Assembly: GCF_033958435.1 (NCBI RefSeq)
Contig: NC_134137.1
Span: forward strand, 106,960,501-107,024,500
Direction of reading: 5' to 3'
Origin: Carettochelys insculpta
Taxonomy: Eukaryota; Chordata; Testudines; Carettochelyidae
Length of the DNA stretch: 64,000 bases
Shown: positions 45,401 to 57,100 of the stretch, piece after piece
Position numbering within the stretch: the first letter of the stretch is position 1
Layout: every line of letters begins with the position of its first letter
Made by a program: the position numbers and the translations under genes
Notes under the pieces: generated by a model
Database searches by the model: none
What the model saw: the letters and a program-made list of their open reading frames with translations, nothing else
Told to the model about the DNA's origin: nothing

Positions 45401-45852
45401 AGGGGATATAAATAGTGTACCAGTATCATATGGGAGGGATGTGGGTAGAGAAAAGAGGTTGGAGTCATTCCTGCTCTACTCTACAAGTGAGGCAAAAGTA
45501 CTTCGTCTTGTTCCTTTTGTTGGGAGCCAAAAAAAGAGAATTTTGACACGTGTAACCCTCGTTGAGTGCATGTTACTAGTCCCCTTCTGTGCTGATTCAA
45601 GGGGAATATAATATACTCTGATTCAAACTGCAATGTGTCAGTGAAAAGAGCAGCTATCACTCATTCATGTAAAAGACTTGAAACCAAACACAGCATTGCA
45701 CTTAAGCACAGGGGCTTGATTCAGCTCCCTCTGATATCAGTGGAAAGTCTCCTGCTGACCTCAGTGGGTGCTGGATCGGCCCTTAAACTCTATGGTTGCT
45801 TTTTCTTCTGTAGTAAAAAGTGAGTTATTTGAAACTATACCATTCTTTATAG
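42461..45852. other. intron-like sequence, mostly without recognised elements
   Basis: About 3.4 kb of AT-rich DNA. At about 45000-45230 there is a block (CTCGAGCCTCTGACCTTCTG, GAGCTAAAAGCCAGTTGGCT) that resembles a dispersed turtle repeat I recall, possibly tRNA-derived, but no clear A and B box pair or poly(A) tail can be shown. Other ORFs are chance. Confidence 0.45.
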
Positions 45853-46819
45853 CAGTGGTTCCCAAACTTTTTGGCATCACGCTCCCCTTTTTATTTTTAT
45901 TTTTAAGAAACCCTCATGCCCCCCACCTCTTCTTTACCATTTTCCAACCCCCCTTTAACAAAAAGTTCAATTCATAATGTGAAATAAACACAAAAGCTTC
46001 ATATAAAAATGTTATTTAAAATGAGCACAAATAATTTTTCTTGGCCCCTTGTGGTGCTTGGTGCAGCCCCAGCTGGCCAGCTGCCTGAGCCCCATACCAG
46101 CCTCCAGAGCTGCCCACGCCAGCCCCCTGTCCGCTTGAGACTTGCACTGCCAGAGCCGCCCACCAGCTGCCCACTGACCACCCAAGCCCCGCACTGCCAG
46201 GGCCAGCCGCTTACCCACCAGCCACCCACCCCGGCTGTGGGCCAGCTGCCCACCAAAGCCCCAAGCTGCTAGGGCCAGCCGCCCATCCACCATCCTAAGC
46301 TGCCTGAGCCCCACGCTGCTGGGGCTAGCCACCTGAGCCTTGCGCTGCCCGCCCACCAGCCCGAGCTGCCCAAGCACCATGCTGCTGGGGTCAGCCGCCC
46401 AAGCCCTGCTCTGTCGGGGCCAATTACCTGAGCCCCATGCGTCCCGCAAGCTGGCCGGCTGCCTGAGCCCCTCAAACCCTGTGAGCCACCCCCCAAGCCC
46501 CTCCCCTGCCCTCCCACAAAGCCAGGCACCCCCAGCCCACCAGCTAACCCCGTCTTCCTCCTCCTCCCCTGCAAACCACACTCACTCTCATTTGCAGAAG
46601 ACAGCTAGCTCCACATGGGTCTTTACAGATGCTATAAAAAGCGGGCAGCCTGTGCTGGGTCACCCACGTAAAATGGCAGGGGCTGAGAGCTGGAAGCAAA
46701 GGCCGGGTCTTTCTTCAGGTGGGAGGAATGATGCAGGGTGGGTCTGAATCGTCTCACGCCTCCTGCAATTTCTTCTTGCCCCCCTCAAGGGGGACATGCC
46801 CCCAGTTTGGGAAACCATG
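45853..46819. mobile_element. non-autonomous hAT element with 8-bp target duplication
   Basis: CAGTGGTTCCCAAACTTTTT at the left and AGTTTGGGAAACCATG at the right are inverted termini. They are flanked by CTTTATAG (45845-45852) and CTTTAAAG (46820-46827). The core (about 46060-46560) is a GC-rich degenerate tandem repeat of a GCCAGCCGCCCANCC-like unit, which creates long frames on both strands that are not genes. Confidence 0.88.
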
Positions 46820-46827
46820 CTTTAAAG

Positions 46828-47683
46828 TAACCCATAAAAAATTGTCGAGAGATTAGAATAGTGACTAAATGGAGGAAAAATAAAACAAGAATAATTTAGG
46901 GGTGTGAAGAAGTGGGTGAGGTGATTGAACAAGCAATTGATAAATGAAAATGCAGTCCTAATATTTTCTTCCTACTGTCCATGTAAAAATAGCTTGGAGA
47001 GATGCAGACCTCTTGATCTCTAAGCTAGGGATATTTGCAAGAATTCATGTCGTGTCTACTAGGAAGTGTTTAGTCTTAGCATCTAACAGTTATTGAAAGA
47101 ATGGAAAACTTGAAGGGTGTTCAATGCTATCAGAAGAAATTCAGAAAGTTGGGAAAACCTCTGGGGAATAACATACCTGTTACATTTCCTTACCCCTTTC
47201 TCTCTCAAAAAAGTTCCATATACTCAAATAATGCTGACCCTCAGAAATCAAATTACAGCTTTAGATAAGGGCCATGACATAGAAGATTCTGGATAGAAAG
47301 CAAATAAACATTTAAGAAAGTCTTTCGGCTAATTAGTGATTTTTTTAATAGATCCTGCCATCTCCCAGCAATCATGTGCCACTCTCACAACAGGTGGGAA
47401 GGAGACAGTAAATGTTCAGATATGTGATCTGCATATAATTCTTTCTTAGTGTGATTTGTCACTGCTAATGCTGGTGAATTGGAGAAATTGGAGGCAAATG
47501 GATAGTTCTTTCCTTTAAAAGTAAAATTATATTTAGCTTAATGAAATCAGTATCTGAAGAGTTAAAGCTAGTATGACATGACATTCAGAAGATATTTGAA
47601 AATGTATAAGGACTTCCTGAACTTTCCTACAGGAAAAATCCACAAAGAGATTGAGTTTCTACTTTGTGTTTTCCCATAGTAGA
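46828..47683. other. intron-like sequence, no feature seen
   Basis: AT-rich unique-looking DNA without genes or repeat ends that I can support. Confidence 0.5.
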
Positions 47684-47685
47684 AC

Positions 47686-47780
47686 ACAGAATCACAGACA
47701 TGTAAGATTGGAAGAGACTTTGAGAGGTCATCTAGTTCAGCCCCCTGCACTGAGGTAGGACGAAGTATACCTAGTATAGC
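47686..47780 (-). mobile_element. CR1 LINE 3' terminal fragment
   Basis: GAATCACAGACATGTAAGAT followed by TTGAGAGGTCATCTAGTTCA is the reverse complement of a CR1 3' end. Only about 95 bases are left. Confidence 0.8.
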
Positions 47781-47949
47781 TGAGTTAAAGAAAACAGGTT
47801 GCTAGGTAAGGTAACTTCTCTGCACTGTCCTGGATGAGCCTTAATGAATTAAGTTTAAGTAGGAGCTTATTGTATTCAGATATTTATGGGTTATTGTGGT
47901 ATTGTGTGTAACTTGTCTAGAAGAAGACATGACTAATAAACATTGGGTA

Positions 47950-48360
47950 GTCACAGAGAGGCACCCATGTTAGTCTGTATCTTCAAAAAAAAAAAAAAAA
48001 GCAGTCATGTGATCCCTTAAAGACTAACAAAATGATTTATTACGTCATGAACTTTTCTGGGGAACACTTCAGGTTGTGGGTCTGCCCTGTGAAAGCTCCT
48101 CACTGAGTACATTATTTTAAAACAAAAAAGCAGTCGTGTAGCACTTTAAAGACTAACAAAATAATTTATTAGGTGGTGAGCTTTCGCAGGACAGACCCAC
48201 TTCTTCAGATCTGCTCATCACCTAATAAATTATTTTGTTAGTCTTTAAAGTGCTACATGAGCGCTTTTTTGTTTTGATAGAATACAGATTAACAGGGCTA
48301 CCTCTCTGTTACTATTCAATATATTATTTTGTTAGTCTTTAAAGTGCTACAGGCCTGTTT
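47950..48360. repeat. cluster of Penelope-type terminal sequences
   Basis: At least three tail units occur: minus-oriented at about 47952-48110 and about 48125-48215, then plus-oriented at about 48215-48290 (ATCACCTAATAAATTATTTT) and again at about 48320-48355. The second and third face each other, forming an inverted repeat around AGATCTGCTCATC. No coding part is present. Confidence 0.75.
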
Positions 48361-48442
48361 TTTTGGGTTGTTTTGTTAAGATTGGGAAGTGTTATGTGTT
48401 TCAAAGAACTGTTTGAAATAGTGGGCCAAGGTGAGAATGTAC

Positions 48443-48455
48443 TGTTAAAGTTAAG
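48443..48455. repeat. target-site duplication, left copy
   Basis: TGTTAAAGTTAAG, identical to 51100-51112, brackets the PLE insertion. Confidence 0.88.
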
Positions 48456-51099
48456 AAGTCTTGTGGCACCTTATAGACTAACAGATATTTTGGACCATAA
48501 GCTTTCGTGGGCAAAGACCCACTTCATCAGATGCATGAGTTGGGGGCGTGGTTTCAGAGGGGTATTTAAAGAGTGGGGTCCCAGTAAGAGGGAGGGCCAG
48601 AGCTGACAAGGTCTATTCAGCAAGGTGGAAATGGCCCAGTGTCAACAATACTTATCAAAAGGGGAAGAAACAGGTCAGATCAGACAGGGGGATGTGAGCC
48701 TTTGTCAGAGTCTAATGGGGAGCTATTAGCACCCAAAGCAGAGAAACTGCCTGTGTAAGCTGCGAGCCAGTCCCAGTCTCGGTTTAATCCATAGTTAATG
48801 GAGTCAAATTTGCAAATAAATTGCAGCTCAGAGATTTCTCTCTCCATTTGATTTTTAAAATTTTTTTGTTTCAGAATTGTCACCCTTAAACCTGCCACTG
48901 AATGTCAAGGGAGATTGACGTGCTCTCCCACAGGCTTCTGTACATTATCATTCCTGATGTCTGATTTATGTTCATTTCTTCTTTTATGGAGAGATCGTCC
49001 AGTTTGGCCAATGTAAATTGCAGTGGGCCATTGCTGGCACATGATGGCATATATTATATTAGTAGATGTGCAGGTAAAGGAGCCCCTGATGGCGTAGTTG
49101 GTGTTAGGTCCTGTGATGATATGTGAGCAGAGCTGGCAGCGAGGTCTGTTGCAGGGGCTGGTTCCAGGCCTAGAGTCACTGGTTTGTGATTTGTAGTGAC
49201 TGGTGAGGATTTGTTTAAGGTTGGCAGGCTGCCTGTAGGCGAGGACAGGCCTGTATCCCAAGGTCTGTGAGAGTGAAAGATCATTGTCTTGGATGGGTTG
49301 CCGATCGCTGATGGTGCGTTGGAGAGGCCTTAGGTGGGGGCTGTATGTGATGGCCAATGATGTTCTCTTGTTTTCCTTGCAAGGCCTGTCTTGTAGCAGG
49401 TGGCTTCTGGGTACCCGTCTGGCTCTATCAATCTATTTCCTCACTTCCATAGGTGGGTATTGTAGTTTGAAGAAAGCTTGGTGAAGGTCTTGTAGATGTT
49501 TGTCTCTGTCTGATGGATCAGAGCAAATACGGTTGTACCTTAGTGCCTGGCTGTAAACAATGGATCATGTAGTATGCCCTGGATGGAAGCTGGAGGCGTG
49601 TAGATAAGCATAGTGATCCGTAGGTTTTTGGTATAGGGTGGTATTTATGTGACTGTCACTTATCTGTACAGTAGTGTTCAGGAAGTGAATTTCTTGTGTG
49701 GACTGGTCCAAGCTAAGGTTGATGGTGGGGTGGAAACTGTTGAAATCACTGTGAACTCTTCAAGAGCCTCCTTCCATTGGTCCAGATGAGGATGATGTCA
49801 TCAATGTATCGCAGGTAGAGGAGGGGCGCTAGGGGACGAGAACTGAGAAAGTGTTGTTCCAGGTGAGACATAAAAACGTTGGCATACTGCGGGGCCATGC
49901 GGGTGCCCATATCAGTGTCACTGATTTGAAGGTATAATTCGTCCCCAAATCTGAAATAGTTGTGGGTGAGGACAAAGTCACAAAGCTCCGTCACCTTCAT
50001 GTGGGATATTGGTGTAAAGGGCCTCTACATCCATGGTGGCCAGGATGGTGTTTTCAGGAAGGTCACTAATGGATTGTAGTTTCCTGAGGAAGTCAGTGGT
50101 ATCTCGAAGAAAGCTGGGGGTGCTGGTAGCATAGGGTCTAAGTAGAGAGTCCACATATCCAGACAATCCTGTGGTGAGGGTGCCAGTGCCTGAGATGAGC
50201 GGGCGTCCGGGATTCCCAGGTTTATGGATCTTGGGTAGCAGGTAGAATAAACCTGGTTTGGGTTCAAGGGTTGTGTCTGTGTAAATCTGTTCCTGTTTTT
50301 ATAGGGACGGTCTTGAGCAGATTCTGTAGTTTCTTTTGTGTATTCCTCAGTGGGATCCTCGGACAGAGGCCTGTAGAATGTGGTCTTGGAGAGTTGCCTG
50401 GCAGCTTCCTTTTGGTAGTCTGTAATATTCACGATGACAACAGCGCCTCCCTTGTTGGCCTCTTGGATGACAATGTCAGAGTTGTTTCTGAGGCTGTTGA
50501 TGGCACTGCCTTGTGCACGGCTGAGGTTATGGGGTAAGCGGGTGCCACTTTTCCACAATTTCTGCCGGTGCATGCCGGCGGAAGCATTCTATGTATAGGT
50601 CCAGTTCGTCATTTTGACCATCGGGTGAGTCCCATGAGGAATTCTTTTTCTTGTACCGTACATGGGAGGGTACCTGCAGGTCAGTGCACTGTTCAGTGTC
50701 ATGTTGGAAGTATTCCTTGAGTCGTAGATGGCGAAAGAATGCTTCGAGATCACCAGAGAACTGTGTCAAGTTTGTGGGGGTGATGGGGCAGAAAGAGTCC
50801 TCGAGAAAGGGCAGATTCTTCTGCCAGGCTGAGTGTGTAGTTGGATAGATTGACAATATTGCTGGGTGAGTCAGGGGTACCACCTTTCTGAATAGACCTT
50901 GTCAGCTCTGGCCCTCCCTCTTACTGGGACCCCACTCTTTAAATACCCCTCTGAAACCACCCACCCACTCATGCATCTGATGAAGTGGGTCTTTGCCCAC
51001 GAAAGCTTATGCTCCGAAATATCTGTTAGTCTATAAGGTGCCATAAGACTTCTTGTTGTTCTCAAAGCTACAGACTAACACGGCTACCTCTCTGATACT
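48456..51099 (-). mobile_element. Penelope-like retroelement (RT plus GIY-YIG) with inverted termini
   Basis: This 2.6-kb insertion lies between identical 13-bp direct repeats. Its ends form an inverted repeat of about 170 bp: 48456-48625 (AAGTCTTGTGGCACCTTATA ... GACAAGGTCTATTCAG) and 50886-51054. The right end carries about 45 extra bases with ACAGACTAACACGGCTACCT. The coding strand is minus, with RT in the middle and a GIY-YIG endonuclease downstream. Penelope elements are known for this domain pair and for complex terminal repeats. Several frameshifts make it inactive. Confidence 0.92.
48905..50883 (-). pseudogene. Penelope-like reverse transcriptase and GIY-YIG endonuclease, frameshifted
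   Basis: Reading the minus strand, an N-terminal part at 50883-50527 (SGDLEAFFRHLRLKEYFQHD) is followed by NKGGAVVIVNITDYQKEAAR (about 50430), the RT segment TILATMDVEALYTNIPHEG (about 50050-49995), GTRMAPQYANVFMSHLEQHF (about 49900-49840) and the catalytic LRYIDDIILIW (about 49815-49785). After a gap comes the endonuclease, with IIYAIMCQQWPTAIYIGQTG (about 49050-48990) and RRNEHKSDI. Frame changes occur near 50280, 49990 and between 49745 and 49360. RT would copy the element and GIY-YIG would nick the target. The gene is no longer functional. Confidence 0.9.
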
Positions 51100-51112
51100 T
51101 GTTAAAGTTAAG
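51100..51112. repeat. target-site duplication, right copy
   Basis: TGTTAAAGTTAAG, the direct repeat of 48443-48455. Confidence 0.88.
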
Positions 51113-53745
51113 TTGATTTCCCAGGAGATATCTGGGAAGAGAGGTATGCAAATATACCTACTTAGGTTGTGCAAGATTTCAGCCTTTTGAAGCTTTGCCC
51201 TAACTGAGGGACCTTTTGTGTGCAGAGGGGAGTGTGAGTGTGTATTTTAATCCACTGTATAAAGAAGGAACTGATACATATATGAGTATTCTTGTTCTGA
51301 GCTAATGGAGTGATGAACTAGTAATTACGGGAGAACCCTTGAGTGGGGTTTAAAGGACTGTTCGTTGGACAGAGCCCTTGGTAGAGTTGAGATTGATCTT
51401 GGGTAAGCTTAGTAGCATGTGTGTAGCTTCTTTGATCTTAATGTATTTGCTCTGGAATGCTTTTACCTTAAGATTCCATGTGCTTAGAAAGAGCTGGCTC
51501 ATAACTTAAATGTGGTAATTCCATTGTTTAATGCCTCAAGGGGGAAAGATAAAGCCGGCCTGGTTAGGCACTCTGACCGTTGCTGGGGAATTCATAGTAT
51601 AGACAGACGGCTATTCAGCCTGGAAATACTCTGAAGATAGAGAGACCCATCTCTGGTCAGGAGAGGTGATGTCTGAGGAATACGGAGGGGCTATTCAGGA
51701 GCAGTGCCACAAACTATACCATGTGTATTCCAGTGTATTTTGCACACTTGCTTGTGCTGTCCAAAGCAGTGAAATCTTGCTTTGGTTCTACTTGTAACTA
51801 TTTCCAAGACATGTAATGAATGAGAGATTGGTTATGTGATATTAACTACAAAAAACTCACTTCCCCCACGTCTGTTTTGTGCGTGAGAGAAAACATGATG
51901 TAGTTATTTATTATTAGTGTGTTTTAACTCATGATCAAATTACATCTAAGTGCAAACACATTTGTTGCTGAGAAATACTAAAGCAGCTGTGTTTCTGTGG
52001 GAGACTTCAGAGTTAAACTTGATAGGAACCTGTCTGAAAGAAAAGCTAGTTTGGTCACTTTTGAATTAGTTTAAGATAAGTTTCACAAGGCTGTCTTTGG
52101 TTTTGCTCCAGTAAAACAAGACCGTTTCTCTGTGAGGTTTAAAGCTTTCAGGGAATAATAACGCAGATCAATTGGAAGTAATTGCAACTAAATCATCAGC
52201 ATAGTTTTGTTTAATTTACAGTGTTTGTTTAGTCTTGTCATGTTGAGGGGGAAGTTTAATCAAATTCTTCATGCTCTTGGAAGACTTGAGAGGAATAGCA
52301 ATAGTTTGGGCTTATTGCTTCGAGGATTATACTTTATTGTATATGTAGTTTCTGGGTCCGTGCTGGAAACATCTTGGTGATCTATGCGTCACTTAGAATA
52401 TTTCATCTTTAAAATAGGTTGTGTGCAAAAGCATTCACTTCAGCAGTACTGAAAGCAACAGGCTGAAAACTGTTCTGCAACAGTGTACTAATGCATTAGA
52501 AGAAAGGAATTCTATTTTTGAATTAGTCACATAATGAAAGAGATTTGAAACGAATCCTTTGGTGAATGTTAATTCAATGGAACTGTTCTGTTGGTGACAT
52601 ATCTGTGAAGTTTTAAAATGAACAAAATAACTGATGCAGGCTGCTAGTTAATTTTGTTTTCACCTGGATTTCTTTAAGTTGTTGTTCTGTTTTAGGTGTA
52701 CTGAGGACGTAATACAGCTCGTCCTTGAGGGCTGGATTAGTAGCCTGATGGATGTATGTGCCGAATTGCTGTAATCCTTAAATCAACGTACAAGCCATGT
52801 GTGCTGTGGGAGAGATTCGTGCAGCTCTCCTGAGGAAATAAGAATTGACAGTTGCAAATGAAAAGCAAAAATGAAATCCTGACCTTTTGAATATTTTGAA
52901 ACTGTGTAGGGATTACCCACTATATAATTAGCTTGTATTGAAGGGAATGCATTTGTTGTTTTCTTCGTCCTTCCACCTTCTCTCAACAATTTGCAGTTTA
53001 TTTTTTGACTGACTCCCCCACAGCTCACAGTTTTTGCTTTTTTTTGTTGTTTTGTTTTTTGCTTTTTGTTTTTTTTGGCATGGGCTTGAGAGTGGGAAGG
53101 ATGTGAAACTAAGCTAAGGTTCTACTTATAATAAAAACTAAAGCTTATCTGCACATGGCAAGTGCTTTTGTTCATCATTCTGGGAGGTAGCCATTATACA
53201 TTCTTAATTTTTTGATGCTTGATGAGCAAAGTTAAATCTAACAATGCAGTTCTTATTAAGAGACCTAAACATGAGAAAACATAATTCATGACTGTATCTC
53301 CAGGAGTAGAAGGCATGTTAATTGTTCTTACTGAAACAGTGTGACCCAGGAACTACGAAGAACATGATTTTTGAACTCCAAACCATTTCATTAACAGAAG
53401 ACAGGAGTTCTGATGATATGACAGATGCATTCTGCCGTCACAAGTTCTCATGTCCTCTCACTTGTTTGATGTTTGTTTAACTTGGTTATTCATGCAATAT
53501 ATGTTTTTCTTTCTTGACTGTGTTAGAAGCTCAGAGTTATGAACACCAGCATCACAAGCTGACCAGTCAACCCCATACCTCATTTAGAATTGGAAGTATG
53601 CCATCAGGTGGCAGCAGCAGCGGCAGCAAAACCAAACAAAACAAGCAATATTTTTGTTCAGTATAGTAAAGTTCAAAGCTGTATTAAGTCAATGTGTGGT
53701 TGAAAACTTTTGAAAGAACAACTAACATTTAACCTCTATTCTGGA
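51113..53745. other. intron-like sequence with a T-rich simple repeat
   Basis: No gene or mobile element recognised. A T-rich low-complexity tract with G interruptions lies at about 53033-53078. The rest is AT-rich unique-looking DNA. Confidence 0.5.
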
Positions 53746-53764
53746 CATGTTCATAACTTTGAGG

Positions 53765-54480
53765 TTCTACTGTATATACAATACCCTGCTTTACGTGGCT
53801 TTACATTGCGCGAAACTCGCTTTAACGTGAGGTTCAAACAATGTAAAGCTGCTGGGCTGTCAGCATGCCTATCTTCCTGCAGCTGTGGGCAGCTAGGCAG
53901 GCTAAAACCCCCTTCTGTCTGCTTCCCAGAGTGGCACCGCTTGACATCTGCACTGGTTCACCCCTGTTAAACCTCCTCACCAGCTCTATCTCCCCAGCTT
54001 CCCCCATGACTGCAGCCTCTCCCCTGCCACACACCCTGGCTCACCTCTCCCAGCGGAGGGTCCAGCTGCCTGCCTGGGGCTGCCATCCAAGCCCCTTGGA
54101 CCTGGCTCCAACCCCTGTGCCCCACCCTCCGTGCAGCTGGCTCAGCGCATGTAGGGCTCAAACCCAGCTCACCCCCTGTGTGTGGGGCTCTGGCTGTCAG
54201 CCATTGCTGGCTTGCACAGGGGCTGTAACCCCCCTGCCAGCTCAACCCGCCCCCGTTCAATCCCCCATCCGCCCGGCTCAACCCCCTACCCCCATCTCAT
54301 GTCTGCTGGGCTCCAGCTGTCAGCCACTGCAGGCTCATGAGGCCCTGTGCCCCCAGCTAACTCCCGTGCCCCTGTTCACCCTGTTCAGTTCCCCCGCAAC
54401 CCCCTGCAGAGCTGTCTGTGGCATGTTTCAACAATATTTATCCATAGTACCTAATTTTAACTTTTATTTTTATTGAAGAG
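53765..54480. repeat. probable DNA transposon with GC-rich core
   Basis: Starts with GTATATACAATACCCTGCTT and ACGTGGCTTTACATTGCGCG and then a GC-rich core (about 53930-54415) made of CCAGCTCAACCCC-like degenerate units. A clear second terminus was not found. Long open frames are due to composition. Confidence 0.45.
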
Positions 54481-55130
54481 ATTAATGTAATGGAGAAGGC
54501 TTTCAATTTGTTTACTTTTTGTCGGGCTTTAGTAACTTTTTTTATAACTTTTGCATTTGTAAAAACACAGTTGGCTCTTAGCTTATTTATTGTTAACAAA
54601 GCTTGAGATGGGAGTATTATTAGAGCCTAGCATTTTGATTCTCCAGCTTTCTCATGCCTAAGAGTGGGGGAGGACTGAAAACCTAGGAGGAATGTCTAGG
54701 GTTTGGACGTCTAGGTACAAGTAAATTCCTTTTTTTTTTCCCTAATGTTTAGATATTGTGATTGAACATCAGGGCTCAAATTGTACGTTTGTCCTGTGAG
54801 TAATTTGGAAGAGTATAAGATAGTAAACTCAATATTGCATTGTAACCTTTTTGGATCTGTTGAAGATTTTTTTTCCTTACTTATCTTGGGAGTACTGTAT
54901 GGTTAAAAATCCTGCTGTGACTATCCCAGAATTCCAGTTTCAGATTATGTGTTATATTCTTTGTCAGAATCATTTTTCAGGATATTATCAAACACTTTTG
55001 TGATCATACAGAAGCATTATTCTATCAGATAAGTCTGCTGTTTTCCAGTGAAGAGTATTGGTGCCCTTGCCTCTTCGTGTCTTTCTCTTTTCATTACGTC
55101 AGGGTGGATAATATTTGATGGCAGGGCACT
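54481..55130. other. intron-like sequence, no feature seen
   Basis: AT-rich DNA without recognised genes or repeats. Confidence 0.5.
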
Positions 55131-55720
55131 CCACGAATTTGGTAAGTGGTCGAGGTCTTCACCCTGCTGTGATATTAAGGGAGGAGGTGCGGGATCTGGG
55201 ATGGAAGTTGGGTGCAGAAGGGAGGTTGGGGTTGGAGATTGGGGTTCAGGAAGGAGTGTGGGGTCTGGGAGGGACTTCAGGTAAAGGAGGGGTTCTGTCC
55301 TGGGGAGGGGTTGCAGGGTCTGGGGGTGGGGATTTGGGTACAGGAGAGGATTCTGACCTGGAGGAGGGAGGGGTATAGGGGGATGCAGGGCCTGGGAGGG
55401 GGTTGTGAACTGAGGCAGGGGTACAAGAGTGGGTACGGGGATTTGGTTTGTGATCTGGGGCAGGGGGTTGTAAGTACAGGTCTGGGTGAAAGATTGGAGG
55501 TTCAGAGGTTTGAGTTGTGATGTGGCATATGAGTGCAGGAGAGGGAACGGAGGGTTGGATGGAGGGTCTGGGGTGCAGCGTGCAGGCTGTGGCTGGGAGG
55601 GGCTTACCTAAGCAGCTCTCAGCCAGCAGGCCCCTCAGGAGGCTCCATGACTTCTGCATGCTGTTCAAAGTGTCTGGCCTGCAAACGGAAGTAGGACTCT
55701 TGGGTAAGAAAATATTGGAG
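55131..55720. repeat. G-rich degenerate tandem repeat, likely DNA-transposon core
   Basis: The + strand repeats GGGGTTCAGGAGGGAGTGTG-like units from about 55170 to 55600, followed by GGCTTACCTAAGCAGCTCTC. This composition and order resembles the core of turtle hAT-like elements, but the ends are not defined. Open frames here are artefacts. Confidence 0.4.
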
Positions 55721-57100
55721 TTTGTCTTATAAAAGATGTTAGGGTATCATCATCTGGTTATAATCATGAGGTGGGGAGTCCACCCCCTGCAGTCTGGATC
55801 TGGACCATGGCTTGCCTATATCCAGATCCTGAGACTCAGGGTTCCCCTCCCACTATCTGGCCTGCAGCAAGGTTGGGAGTGGAGCTGTGAATCTCACAGG
55901 CTGCAGGCAAGCTGGGACCAGATCCAGCCCATCGGCTCTGCCTGGCTGGGGCAGGAAGCTGCTCCAGTCTTTGCATGCTGCTGCTGCTTCCCCAGCTGGG
56001 GGAATGGCAGTGTAGTGCTGCCTGCAGAGAGGCTGCCCCCGCTGCTCTGATTGGCTGGAATTTTAGCCAGTCAGAATGGGGGGGCAGTGCCTGGCAGCAG
56101 TGGGAGAAAAAGCTCCCTGGTGGCTTTTCTCCACTGCTGCCATTTCTCCAGCTGTTTGGAGGTGGGCAGCACCTGTGGGCAGAGGCAAACACACCCACTC
56201 CTGGCCAGCTCTTGCCCTCTCCTCCTGCCCAGACCCCTCACCTCCATCCTGCTCCTGAACCCCCCTCCCGCTGCCTGCAGCTTACTTATGCACCTTACCT
56301 CCCATCCAGGTCCCCCAGCGCACTCGTACACCCTTTCTCCCACCCAGACTGCCCACCCTGACCTTGTTCCTGCGTGTGTATATGGTCACTTAGAATGAAC
56401 AACTCTTCCTCATTCTTATTTGTCTACCTCCCCAGTGTGCTGGTACTTCAGACAGACCAGAGACCTGGATCCAGCCTCCAAAAGCTAGAACCACCTACTT
56501 TTTAAACATAACGTGGCAAATTGTGACAAACCCGTTGTTATGGAGACGGCGGAGGAGACCAGAATGTGAGCATAGGGTGTAAATATCCTCAGCAGTTCTG
56601 CTAGCAAAGCCATTTTATTTTAGCTTGTTTGTGTGAATGATGAAGTGAGATGGTGTGAGGGTGATGGTGACGAAGCGAAGACGACGACTACAGTCAGATA
56701 GCTGCAGCGTGCCTGTGATGCTCTTGGTGACTGGAGACTTTTCTGGGGAGTTGGGACCATGGATGTGCTTCCAGTGGAAGGCTCCTGGAGACCCAGCTGC
56801 CTTATGTGGGGTGGGTAGGATGCAGCTGTTCCCAGTGCCCAGAGCTGTTTATGCAGTCTGGTTGGGGAGGTGAGAAGGTGGAGTGGAGATATCTCTGCCT
56901 TGCTGTAGTACCTTGAAGCAACAACTTACTAGATTAGAGTCTCTGATGAAGTGGGTTTTACCCATGAAAACTCAGAACTTAATAAATAAAATTGTTAGTC
57001 TTTCAGGTGCTATGGGACTGCTGGTTTATTTCCTCCCCCACCCCCCATATCTGGCAGCCCCAGGACTGGGAGGCTGCTGGATATGCAAATATTCTGGTTA
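55721..57100. other. GC-rich sequence plus a Penelope-type tail
   Basis: About 55760-56370 is GC-rich without a recognised gene. At about 56935-57020 a plus-oriented Penelope-type tail reads CTGATGAAGTGGGTTTTACC, AATAAATAAAATTGTTAGTC and AGGTGCTATGGGACTGCTGG. The rest is unassigned. Confidence 0.5.

Noticed and set aside
46012..46747. Frames of 135 to 189 codons inside the hAT element
   Set aside because: They arise from a GC-rich degenerate tandem repeat and lack any transposase motif.
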